Positions 42,721 through 50,847 of a stretch of 64,000 bases of DNA are shown piece after piece. Numbering within the stretch: the first letter of the stretch is position 1; each line of letters starts with the position of its first letter. This DNA comes from Microbacterium oryzae (GTDB lineage Bacteria; Actinomycetota; Actinomycetes; Actinomycetales; Microbacteriaceae). The notes beneath the pieces are model-generated. The model searched no databases and had not been told where the DNA came from. It saw only the letters and a program-made list of their open reading frames with translations. Where the stretch lies: NCBI RefSeq assembly GCF_030406385.1, contig NZ_JAUEPM010000005.1, positions 62,001-126,000 of the forward strand, in the 5' to 3' direction. The translations under genes and the position numbers were made by a program.

Positions 42721-44082
42721 TCAGCCGATGCGGACGAGCTTCTTGTTCACGAACTCGTCGGCGGCCAGCAGGCCGAGCTCCCGCGAGGTGCCGCTGCGCT
42801 TGACGCCACCGAACGGCAGCTCGGGGCTGTCGGCGAGGACGACGTTGACGTAGACCATGCCTGCCTCGATGCGGTCGGCCACGCGCTGCGCCTGCTCCGC
42901 GTCGGTCGTGAAGACGTACGAGCCGAGGCCGAACGGGGTGTCGTTGGCGAGGCGCACGGCCTCCTCCTCGTCGGCGACGCGGTAGACGACACCGGCGGGG
43001 CCGAACAGCTCCTCGCGGTAGACGTCCATCTCGGGCGTCACGTCGGTGAGCACGGTGCCGGGGAAGTACGCACCGTCGCGCATGCCGCCCACGACGAGGC
43101 GGGCGCCCTGCTCCACCGCGCGGTCGATCTGCTGCTGCAGGCGCTCCGCCGCTGCGAGCGATGACAACGGCCCGAGCACGGTGTCCTCCTCGAGGGGATG
43201 GCCCACCTTGGCGGCGTCCATCGCGGCGGCGAACTTCGTCAGGAACTCCTCGTACAGCCCGTCCACGACGATGAAGCGCTTGGCGCCGTTGCACGCCTGG
43301 CCGTTGTTGTCGAGGCGCGCGTCGACGGCGGCCTGCACGACCTGGTCGAGGTCGTCGGCCGAGAGCACGATGAACGGATCCGACCCGCCGAGCTCGAGGG
43401 CGACCTTCTTGAGATGCTGCCCGGCCAGCGCGGCGACTGCCGAGCCCGCGCGCTCCGAGCCCGTGACCGAGACGCCCTGCACGCGCGGGTCGGCGATGAT
43501 CGTCCCCGCCTGCTCGTTCGTGGCGTACACGTTCACGTACGCACCCTCGGGCAGGCCTGCGTCGCGGAAGATCTGCTCGATGGCCGCCGCGGACTCGGGG
43601 CACTGCGGCGCGTGCTTGAGGATGATCGTGTTGCCGATGATCAGGTTGGGGCCCGCGAACCGCGCGACCTGGTAGGTCGGGAAGTTCCACGGCATGATCC
43701 CGAACAGCACGCCGAGCGACGAGCGGCGGATGACCGCGCTCCCCTCGCCGAGGATCTCGATGGGCTGGTCGGCCGTGATCGCCTCGGCGTTGTCGGCGTA
43801 GTACTCGATGATGTCGGCAGCGAAGTCCACCTCTCCGAGCGCTGCCTCGAGGGGCTTGCCCATCTCGCGCACGGCGATGGCGGCGAGGTCCTCGCGGCGA
43901 TCGCGGTGCAGCTGCGCGGCGCGGCGGACCGCCGCCGCGCGCTCTGCGACGGGCAGCGCCGACCACGCGCGGTGGCCCTCCGCTGCGCGCGCGATCGCGT
44001 CCTGGATCTGCTCGTCGGTGAACGTGTCGTACTCGGCGATGGTCTCACCCGTGGCGGGGTCGACGACGGCGTAGTCGCTCAT
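42721..44082 (-). CDS. NAD(P)-dependent aldehyde dehydrogenase (Sad/GabD1-like; succinate-semialdehyde or aminobutanal)
   Basis: A 453-residue short-form aldehyde dehydrogenase. The cofactor loop MPWNFPTYQVARF (about 133), VTGSERAGSAVA (about 207), the general-base Glu in VALELGGSDPF (about 230) and the catalytic Cys in NNGQACNGAKRF (about 264) are all present. It resembles the YneI/Sad type of succinate-semialdehyde dehydrogenase. With a second, GabD-like enzyme next door, one of the two could oxidise 4-aminobutanal made by putrescine oxidase. The start at 44082 has GAGAGGAG upstream. Confidence 0.9.
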   Translation of the reverse strand: MSDYAVVDPATGETIAEYDTFTDEQIQDAIARAAEGHRAWSALPVAERAAAVRRAAQLHRDRREDLAAIAVREMGKPLEAALGEVDFAADIIEYYADNAEAITADQPIEILGEGSAVIRRSSLGVLFGIMPWNFPTYQVARFAGPNLIIGNTIILKHAPQCPESAAAIEQIFRDAGLPEGAYVNVYATNEQAGTIIADPRVQGVSVTGSERAGSAVAALAGQHLKKVALELGGSDPFIVLSADDLDQVVQAAVDARLDNNGQACNGAKRFIVVDGLYEEFLTKFAAAMDAAKVGHPLEEDTVLGPLSSLAAAERLQQQIDRAVEQGARLVVGGMRDGAYFPGTVLTDVTPEMDVYREELFGPAGVVYRVADEEEAVRLANDTPFGLGSYVFTTDAEQAQRVADRIEAGMVYVNVVLADSPELPFGGVKRSGTSRELGLLAADEFVNKKLVRIG

Positions 44083-44101
44083 GATGCTCCTCTCGAGGCG
44101 A

Positions 44102-45568
44102 TCAGTCGTTGGGGATGAGGGTGTACTTCGTGGAGAGGTACTCGTGGATGCCCTCGAAGCCGCCCTCGCGGCCGACACCCGACTGCTTGACGCCGCCGAA
44201 CGGTGCAGCGGCGTTCGAGACGACACCCGCGTTCAGGCCCATCATGCCGGTCTCGAGGCGGTCGATCATGCGGTGACCGCGCGCGAGGTCCTGCGTGTAG
44301 ACGTACGAGACGAGACCGTATTCGGTGTCGTTCGCGAGGCGCACCGCGTCGTCCTCGGTGTCGAACGTCGCGATCGCCAGCACGGGGCCGAAGATCTCCT
44401 CGCGCAGGATGGCGCTGCCCGGCTGCACACCGGTGAGGACGGTCGGCGCGTAGAACGTGCCGGGGCCCCCGAGCTTGTCGCCGCCTGTGAGCAGGGTCGC
44501 GCCGCGGTCGGTGGCGTCGGTGACAAGCTCGTCGGCCTTCGCGACGGCGTCGCCGTCGATGAGCGGGCCGATGGCCACGCCGTCCTCGGTGCCGCGGCCG
44601 ATGCGCATCTCCTTGACGCGCTCGGTGATCTTCGCGGCGAACGCCTCGGCGACCGAGGAGTGCACGATGAAGCGGTTGGCAGCCGTGCAGGCCTGGCCGA
44701 TGTTGCGGAACTTCGCCGCGAGGGCGCCCTCCACGGCCTTGTCCAGGTCGGCGTCCTCGAAGACCACGAACGGCGCGTTGCCGCCGAGCTCCATCGACAC
44801 GCGCAGCACGCCCTCGGCGGCCTGCGCGATGAGCTTGCGGCCCACCTCGGTCGAGCCGGTGAACGACAGCTTCCGCAGGCGCGGGTCGGAGATGATCGGC
44901 TCCGACACGCGGCGCGACGAGGCCGAGGTCACGACGTTCACGACGCCCGCCGGCACGCCGGCATCGGCGAGCAGCTGCGTGAAGAACAGCGTGGTCAGCG
45001 GGGTCAGCTGCGGGGGCTTGATGACCACCGTGCAGCCGGCCGCGAGGGCGGGGGCGATCTTGCGGGTGGCCATGGCGAACGGGAAGTTCCACGGCGTGAT
45101 GAAGAACGACGGTCCGACGGGTCGCTGCGACACGACCATCCGGCCGGTGCCCTCCGGGTTCAGGCCGTAGCGGCCGGTGATGCGCACGGCCTCCTCGCTG
45201 AACCAGCGGAGGAACTCCCCGCCGTAGCCGACCTCGCCACGGGCCTCGGCGAGGGGCTTGCCCATCTCGAGCGTCATCAGGAGGGCGATGTCCTCCTTGC
45301 GCTCCTGCACGAGCTCCCACGCGCGGCGCAGGATCTCCCCGCGGGTGCGCGGAGCGGTCGCGGCCCACGCGTCCTGCGCGGCGACGGCGGCGTCGAGAGC
45401 GCGGGTGGCGTCGTCTGCCGACGCGTCGGCGACGCGGGCGATGACCTCGTTCGTGGCGGGGTCCCGGACGTCGAAGGTCGCTCCCTCGGGTGCGTCGACC
45501 CACTCCCCTCCGATGAACAGACGGGTCGGGACGGAGGCCAGCAGCGTGTTCTCGCGGTCGTTCGTCAT
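44102..45568 (-). CDS. gabD: Succinate-semialdehyde dehydrogenase, GabD-like
   Basis: A 488-residue aldehyde dehydrogenase that would oxidise succinate semialdehyde to succinate. Motifs are ITPWNFPFAMATRKIAPAL (about 156), FTGSTEVGRKL (about 232), the MELGGNAPFVVFEDADLD base region (about 257) and NIGQACTAANRF with the catalytic Cys (about 289). FFITPWNFP plus the PFGGVKQSGVGREGG ending fit GabD. The start ATG 45568 has GGAAGG upstream; the longer open frame into the permease is a shadow. It lies in line with the permease, oxidase and transaminase. Confidence 0.92.
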   Translation of the reverse strand: MTNDRENTLLASVPTRLFIGGEWVDAPEGATFDVRDPATNEVIARVADASADDATRALDAAVAAQDAWAATAPRTRGEILRRAWELVQERKEDIALLMTLEMGKPLAEARGEVGYGGEFLRWFSEEAVRITGRYGLNPEGTGRMVVSQRPVGPSFFITPWNFPFAMATRKIAPALAAGCTVVIKPPQLTPLTTLFFTQLLADAGVPAGVVNVVTSASSRRVSEPIISDPRLRKLSFTGSTEVGRKLIAQAAEGVLRVSMELGGNAPFVVFEDADLDKAVEGALAAKFRNIGQACTAANRFIVHSSVAEAFAAKITERVKEMRIGRGTEDGVAIGPLIDGDAVAKADELVTDATDRGATLLTGGDKLGGPGTFYAPTVLTGVQPGSAILREEIFGPVLAIATFDTEDDAVRLANDTEYGLVSYVYTQDLARGHRMIDRLETGMMGLNAGVVSNAAAPFGGVKQSGVGREGGFEGIHEYLSTKYTLIPND

Positions 45569-45600
45569 GTCTTTCCTTCCGGTGGTGCTGTCTTCAAGTC

Positions 45601-47148
45601 TCAGCGACGCGCGCGGCGGCGGCTCGGCGGGGCGTCCATCGTCAGCACGCTGCCGCGGAAGAACGCGGGCTCGCGCACGGCCTGCCAGATCATCAGCACG
45701 ACGCCGATGACGATGACGGCGATGCCGAGGATGAACACGAGGCCGATGCCCCCCACCTCGGACCCGCTGCCGTAGGCGGGGTCCATGGTGTCGATGAGCG
45801 TGGTCACGAACAGGATGGCCAGGATCGCGCCGCCGACGAGCGGGCACAGCAGCATGAAGAAGAAGTTGCGCACGGAGTCGAACCACTGGCGGCGGAAGTA
45901 CCACACGCACGCGAACGCGGTGAGGCCGTAGTAGAAGCAGATGAGCATGCCGAGGGCGAGGATGGTGTCCCACAGCGTGTTCTCGCTGACGAAGCGCATC
46001 ACGGCGTAGAAGACGCTCGTCACGATGGCCGCCACGATGGTCGCGTAGCCGGGGCTGAAGAAGCGCGGGTGCACGGCGGCGAAGCGCTTCGGCAGGGCGC
46101 CGTAGTGCCCCATCGCGAGGAGCGTGCGCGTCGGCGAGGCGAACGTGGCCTGCAGCGACGACGCCGAGCTCGTCAGAACCGCGAGGGAGACGAGAAAGCC
46201 CAGCGAGCCCATGATCGGGTTCGACAGGGCGAAGAACACGTTCTCCTGGATGTCGGGGTTGCCGAGACCGAGCTCGCCGTCGCCGACACCGGCGAACATC
46301 ATCATGCCGATCGCGAGCAGCAGGTACAGGAAGACCACGACGAGCACGACGACGGTCGCCGCACGGCCCGGCGTCTTCTCGGGGTTCTTCGTCTCCTCGT
46401 TCATGGTGAGAACGAGGTCCCACCCCCAGAAGATGAAGATCGACAGCGACAGGCCGGCGACGGTGGCGCTGAACGACGGCACCGCGAACGGATTGAACCA
46501 GTTCGCGTCGAAGGGCGTCGCGTCGAACGCCTCGCCCGACGAGGCCCGCACGATGGCGGTGACGGCGAAGACGACGAGCACGATGACCTGGAAGCCGACG
46601 AGCACGTACTGCAGGCGCTGCGAGGTCTGCAGGTCGCGGTACGAGACCCACGTCGCCGCGAGCACGAACAGCAGGCACACGCCGACGTTGATGAAGGGGT
46701 TCCGCGTCAGCTCGGCGATCTCGCCGTTGCCGGTGATCTGGCTGAGGAGGAGGAAGAGGAAGTCGACGGCGATGCCGGCGAGATTCGACAGGACGAGGAT
46801 GGTCGCCGCGACCAGCCCCCATCCGGCCATCCAGCCGATCCACGGCCCGAAGGCCCGCGTGACCCACGTGAAGGAGGTGCCGGAGTCGGGCATGACCTTG
46901 TTGAGCTCGCGGTAGCCGAAGGCGACGAGGAGCATCGGGATGAAGCCGACGAGGATGATCGCGGGCACCTGCGTGCCCACCTCGGAGGCGGTCGGGCCGA
47001 TCGCCGCGGTGAAGGTGTACGCGGGCGCGACGGTGGAGACGCCCATCACGACGGCGCCGATCAGGCCGAGGGTGCCGGCGCTGAGGCCCTTGCTGGAGAT
47101 CCCCGTGGTGACGGGGTCAGACACGACGGTGTGCGGGTTCGAGGTCAT
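45601..47148 (-). CDS. APC-superfamily amino acid/polyamine permease
   Basis: A 515-residue transporter with 12 or more helices. GLIGAVVMGVSTVAPAYTFTAAIG is helix 1 (family Gly-rich break), and SGTSFTWVTRAFGPWIGWMAGWG is the conserved helix-3 region (both shortened here: VMGVSTVAPAYTF and FGPWIGWMAGWG). Placed between the aldehyde dehydrogenases and putrescine oxidase, it is the likely importer for putrescine, agmatine or GABA. Substrate is inferred from context. It starts five bases after the stop of the universal stress protein gene. Confidence 0.9.
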   Translation of the reverse strand: MTSNPHTVVSDPVTTGISSKGLSAGTLGLIGAVVMGVSTVAPAYTFTAAIGPTASEVGTQVPAIILVGFIPMLLVAFGYRELNKVMPDSGTSFTWVTRAFGPWIGWMAGWGLVAATILVLSNLAGIAVDFLFLLLSQITGNGEIAELTRNPFINVGVCLLFVLAATWVSYRDLQTSQRLQYVLVGFQVIVLVVFAVTAIVRASSGEAFDATPFDANWFNPFAVPSFSATVAGLSLSIFIFWGWDLVLTMNEETKNPEKTPGRAATVVVLVVVFLYLLLAIGMMMFAGVGDGELGLGNPDIQENVFFALSNPIMGSLGFLVSLAVLTSSASSLQATFASPTRTLLAMGHYGALPKRFAAVHPRFFSPGYATIVAAIVTSVFYAVMRFVSENTLWDTILALGMLICFYYGLTAFACVWYFRRQWFDSVRNFFFMLLCPLVGGAILAILFVTTLIDTMDPAYGSGSEVGGIGLVFILGIAVIVIGVVLMIWQAVREPAFFRGSVLTMDAPPSRRRARR

Positions 47149-47153
47149 GTGAC

Positions 47154-48029
47154 TCAGGATTCTTCGGGCGCTCGGGTGCGCGGGACGACGATGAAGGGGA
47201 CGGGGAGCTCGCGGAGCATCTTCGCCGCGGTGGAGCCGAGGAACAGGAAGCGCGGGCGCGCGAGCCGGCTGGAGCCGACGAGCACGACCTCGCCCGGGAG
47301 CCAGTCGAGCTGGGCGACGGCGTTCTCGATGGAGTCGCCCTCGGCGACGACGACCTCGACCGGCACGTCGGCGGGGAGCTCGGCGCGGGCGGCGGCGAGC
47401 ACCTCGTCGGCGTGGGTGTCTCCGACGACTCGGATGGCCGCCGTCTGGACCCCGGCGGGCAGATCGACGGTGACGAGGGAGACCAGGCGGAGCGGGACGC
47501 CCGCCGCCGCGGCCAGCGCGACGGCGTCGTCGAGGAGCACATCGGCGCCGGGCCGCGTGCCGATCGCCGCCGTCACCCGGTCGAGCGGAGCGTCGACCTC
47601 GGCCGAGCCCGCGGGCGCGAGGACGACGGGGATGTCGGAGGAGTGCAGCAGCTCGTTGGCCACCGATCCCACGCGGTGGCGCCCGCGGCGGCCGCCGTCG
47701 GCCGCGCCGACGACGATGTGCGAGGCGCCGAACTCCCGAGCGGCCGAGTGAAGCCCCTCGGCGAACGACTCGGCGGTGCGGACGTGCGCACGGTGCGCGA
47801 CTCCGGCGGGGAGCGCGGCCGCGGCGTCGCGCAGCCAGTCTCGCGCCTGACCGCGGACGTACTCGTCGTACGAGGCGTTAGGCGGCGTGAGGGCGTTGCG
47901 GCCCTCCGCCGGCAGCACGAGGACGATCTCGATCGCCGCGCCGGTGGCGGCGGAGAGACGCCCCGCGAGCGCGACGGCGTCTGCGCCCGCGGGGGTGGCG
48001 GTGTAGCCGACGACGAGCGACGCGGTCAC
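47154..48029 (-). CDS. Tandem universal stress protein in polyamine operon
   Basis: A 291-residue protein with two USP folds. Domain 1 (about 3-145) ends HIVVGAADGGRRGRHRVGSV and SDIPVVLAPAG, with a G-x2-G-x9-G(S) type ATP loop. Domain 2 (about 150-285) ends VLVGSSRLARPRF and LPVPFIVVPRT. USPs bind ATP or AMP and modulate stress survival; actinobacterial transporters often have one encoded beside them. The GTG at 48029 overlaps the putrescine oxidase stop (GTGA), so it is translated with it. Confidence 0.87.
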   Translation of the reverse strand: MTASLVVGYTATPAGADAVALAGRLSAATGAAIEIVLVLPAEGRNALTPPNASYDEYVRGQARDWLRDAAAALPAGVAHRAHVRTAESFAEGLHSAAREFGASHIVVGAADGGRRGRHRVGSVANELLHSSDIPVVLAPAGSAEVDAPLDRVTAAIGTRPGADVLLDDAVALAAAAGVPLRLVSLVTVDLPAGVQTAAIRVVGDTHADEVLAAARAELPADVPVEVVVAEGDSIENAVAQLDWLPGEVVLVGSSRLARPRFLFLGSTAAKMLRELPVPFIVVPRTRAPEES

Positions 48030-49384
48030 GACCGCGACCGCTCGATGATGTCGGCAGCGGCGCGGCGGCCCATCCGGATCGCGCCATCGACGTGCTGGTA
48101 GCCCAGGCCGGCGAGGTCGCTGCAGGCGAAGTGGATGGGGCCGACCGGCACGGACTGGTCCTTGCCGTAGCGGTGAAGGCCGCCGAGGTCGAAGCTCGCC
48201 GCGTAGGCGCCGCGGGTCCACTCCTCGGTGCCCCAGTCGCTCTCGTAGTAGACGACCGGGTTCTTCGCCTCGGGGCCGTAGTAGTGCGCGAGCGACTCGA
48301 GGATGCGCTCCTTGCGCTCCTCCGCGCTCAGCTCGAACACGCCGTCGGCGTGCTTATCGGAGACGAAGGCGACCAGGGTGCCGCGCTCGTCGCCGTGATT
48401 CGAGTTGTCGTACGCCTCGTGGCAGAGCTCATAGGGGCTGAAGGCCGTGGCCGACAGGCCCTGCTCCCGCCAGAACGGACGGTCGTAGACCGCGTGGACC
48501 TTGATGACGAAGCCCATCGAGAGATGCTGGTGCATCTGGTGCTGGCGCCGCGGCAGCGGCGGGACGAACGAGATGCGGTCGTAGAGCACGGGCGCGAGCG
48601 CGAGGATCGCGTACTTCGCGCGGACGGTGATTCCCTCCGCCTCCGCCACCACGCCCTCCGCACCCCAGCGCAGCGTGCGCACCGGAGCATCGAGGTGCAC
48701 GTCGTCGCCGAGGCGCTCGGCGAGGAGCTGCGGCACCTGCTGCAGGCCGCCGACGACCCGCTTGTCGAGGATGAAGTCGGCATCGACGAGGTTGGAGAAG
48801 CTGCCGGCGCTCGCCGCCATGTGCAGCGCCTGCAGGGTGGAGAACGCGTGCGCAGGCTTGGTGAGCATGGCGCCGGCGATGAAGAGCGCGATATTGTCGC
48901 GCGCCTCCTGGTCATCCGTCTCACGCGCGAGCCAGCCCTCGAAGGAGATCGTGTCGAGCTCCTCCGCGTCGGGGTGCGACCAGGGGTGAGCCGGGTCGAT
49001 CTCGGCGGTCATCCGGTCGAGCTTCTCGATGAGCTCGACCATGATCTTCTCGGTGGCGGGGGCGACAGGGAAGATCTCGCCCGTGAAGCGGGTGAGCTCG
49101 CCGTCGGGGCCGATGTAGACGCTCTCACCCTCGCGGTAGCGGCTGTAGGTCTCGAGCCCCAGCTCGGCGATCGTCTCCTTCAGCGCGTCCTGGTCGGGCG
49201 ACACCCACTGGCCGCCGATTTCGAGGGTGGCGCCGTCGACGACGTCGGTCCACAGTCGCCCGCCGACGCGGTCGCGCGCCTCGAGGACGGCGACCGACAG
49301 CCCGGCCTTCTTCAGCTCGTTCGCCGCGGTGGTGCCGGCGGCGCCCGCACCCACGATGACGACGTCGCGTGTGATCTCGGTCAT
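48026..49384 (-). CDS. puo: Putrescine oxidase (flavin amine oxidase)
   Basis: A 452-residue FAD amine oxidase that converts putrescine to 4-aminobutanal, ammonia and H2O2. The dinucleotide fold VVIVGAGAAGTTAANELKKAG (about 8-28, shortened: VIVGAGAAGTTAANELKK) leads into LEARDRVGGRLWTD. The C-terminal FAD contact is GPIHFACSDLAGLGYQHVDGAI (residue region 410-435; in part FACSDLAGLGYQHVDGAI). The sequence layout resembles Rhodococcus/Kocuria putrescine oxidase rather than eukaryotic MAO. AAGGAG lies seven bases before the ATG. There is no signal peptide. H2O2 production next to a stress protein gene is consistent. Confidence 0.92.
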   Translation of the reverse strand: MTEITRDVVIVGAGAAGTTAANELKKAGLSVAVLEARDRVGGRLWTDVVDGATLEIGGQWVSPDQDALKETIAELGLETYSRYREGESVYIGPDGELTRFTGEIFPVAPATEKIMVELIEKLDRMTAEIDPAHPWSHPDAEELDTISFEGWLARETDDQEARDNIALFIAGAMLTKPAHAFSTLQALHMAASAGSFSNLVDADFILDKRVVGGLQQVPQLLAERLGDDVHLDAPVRTLRWGAEGVVAEAEGITVRAKYAILALAPVLYDRISFVPPLPRRQHQMHQHLSMGFVIKVHAVYDRPFWREQGLSATAFSPYELCHEAYDNSNHGDERGTLVAFVSDKHADGVFELSAEERKERILESLAHYYGPEAKNPVVYYESDWGTEEWTRGAYAASFDLGGLHRYGKDQSVPVGPIHFACSDLAGLGYQHVDGAIRMGRRAAADIIERSRS

Positions 49385-49407
49385 GTCGTGCTCCTTCGTC
49401 GAGGGGA

Positions 49408-50763
49408 TCAGGCCGCGGCGAGCGCGTCGGCGACGACGGACAGGCCCTCGGCCAGCAGCTCGTCGCCGATGGAGAGCGGCGGGAGGAAGCGGATGACGTT
49501 GCCGAACGTGCCGCAGGTCAGCACGATCACGCCGGCGGCGATGGCCGCCTTCGCGACGGCGCCGGTGAGGGCGGCGTCGGGCTCGCCGGTGGCGGGGTCG
49601 ACGAACTCCACCGCGACCATCGCGCCGATGCCGCGGACGTCGCCGATGCGCGGGTCGCGCGCCTGCAGCTCGCCGAAGCGGCCGGTGATGAGCGCGCCGA
49701 TCTCGCGCGCGCGCTCGACGAGACCGTCGTTCTCGAACGCGTCGATGGCGGCGAGCGCGGCGGCGCAGGCGATCGGGTTGCCGCCGTACGTGCCGCCCAG
49801 GCCGCCAGCGTGCGAGGCGTCCATGATCTCAGCGCGGCCGGTCACGGCCGCGAGCGGCAGGCCCGCGGCGATGCCCTTCGCCGTCGTGATGAGGTCGGGG
49901 ACGATGCCGAAGTGCTCGCTGGCGAACATCGCGCCGGTGCGACCGAAGCCCGTCTGCACCTCGTCGGCGATGAAGACGACGCCGTTCGCGCGGCACCAGT
50001 CGACGAGGGCGGGGAGATAGCCCTCAGCGGGGACGATGAAACCGCCCTCACCCTGGACGGGCTCGATGATGACGGCGGCGAGGTTGTCGGCGCCGATCTG
50101 CTTCTCGATCTGCTGGATGGCGCGCTTGGCGGCCTCTGCACCGGTGAGACCGTCGCGGTAGGGGTACGAAGCCGGCGCGCGGTAGACCTCGGGGGCGAAC
50201 GGACCGAAGCCGCTCTTGTACGGCATGGACTTGGCGGTGAGCGCCATGGTCAGGTTCGTGCGGCCGTGGTAGCCGTGGTCGAAGGCGACGACGGCCGAGC
50301 GACCGGTGTGCTTGCGGGCGATCTTGACCGCGTTCTCGACGGCCTCCGCGCCGGAGTTGAACAGGGCCGACTTCTTGGCGTGGTCGCCGGGGGTCAGGCG
50401 GTTCAGCGCCTCCGCGACGGCGACGTAGGACTCGTACGGCGAGACCATGAAGCAGGTGTGCGTGAACGCGGCCACCTGCGCCTGCACGGCCTCGACGACC
50501 CTGGGGTGCGCGTTGCCGACCGTGGTCACGGCGATGCCCGAGCCGAGGTCGATGAGCGAGTTGCCGTCGGCGTCGACGACCACACCGCCGCCGGCCGCGA
50601 CCGCGGAGATCGGCGCGGTGTGACCCACGCCTGCAGCGACGGCCTCGGCCTTGCGGTCCAGCAGCTCCTGCGAGCGCGGTCCGGGGATCGAGGTGACGAG
50701 GCGGCGCTCCTGCGGCAGGGCCGGTCCGCCGACAGCGGTGGTGGCGAGGGAAGTGGTGCTCAT
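49408..50763 (-). CDS. gabT: 4-aminobutyrate--2-oxoglutarate transaminase
   Basis: A 451-residue class III aminotransferase converting GABA to succinate semialdehyde. GSGIAVTTVGNAHPRVVEAV, FNSGAEAVENAVKIARKHT, FIADEVQTGFGRTG (PLP Asp) and DLITTAKGIAAGLPLAA (PLP Lys) are in the expected order. The start is ATG 50763, with TACGCT exactly six bases upstream, so it is leaderless; an in-frame ATG at 50799 precedes the transcript start. It is the first gene of gabT-puo-usp-permease-gabD-sad. The divergent PucR-type regulator and two TGTACA boxes suggest activation by that regulator. Confidence 0.94.
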   Translation of the reverse strand: MSTTSLATTAVGGPALPQERRLVTSIPGPRSQELLDRKAEAVAAGVGHTAPISAVAAGGGVVVDADGNSLIDLGSGIAVTTVGNAHPRVVEAVQAQVAAFTHTCFMVSPYESYVAVAEALNRLTPGDHAKKSALFNSGAEAVENAVKIARKHTGRSAVVAFDHGYHGRTNLTMALTAKSMPYKSGFGPFAPEVYRAPASYPYRDGLTGAEAAKRAIQQIEKQIGADNLAAVIIEPVQGEGGFIVPAEGYLPALVDWCRANGVVFIADEVQTGFGRTGAMFASEHFGIVPDLITTAKGIAAGLPLAAVTGRAEIMDASHAGGLGGTYGGNPIACAAALAAIDAFENDGLVERAREIGALITGRFGELQARDPRIGDVRGIGAMVAVEFVDPATGEPDAALTGAVAKAAIAAGVIVLTCGTFGNVIRFLPPLSIGDELLAEGLSVVADALAAA

Positions 50764-50806
50764 GCGGCGAGCGTACGACCGGGCGCCTGACGCCTGCATT
50801 CGCCGT

Positions 50807-50846
50807 TCTGTACACTTTCGCCCGTCGCGCTATACGCTCTGTACAC
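50807..50846. promoter_or_regulatory. Twin TCTGTACAC boxes in the gabT/pucR divergent promoter
   Basis: The 9-mer TCTGTACAC occurs twice (50807-50815, 50838-50846), 31 bp apart, about three helical turns. Each contains the palindrome TGTACA. Relative to the likely gabT start at 50763 the boxes centre near -48 and -79, activator positions. The second overlaps the regulator's own start region. Binding by the PucR-type regulator is inferred. Confidence 0.62.
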
Positions 50847-50847
50847 G

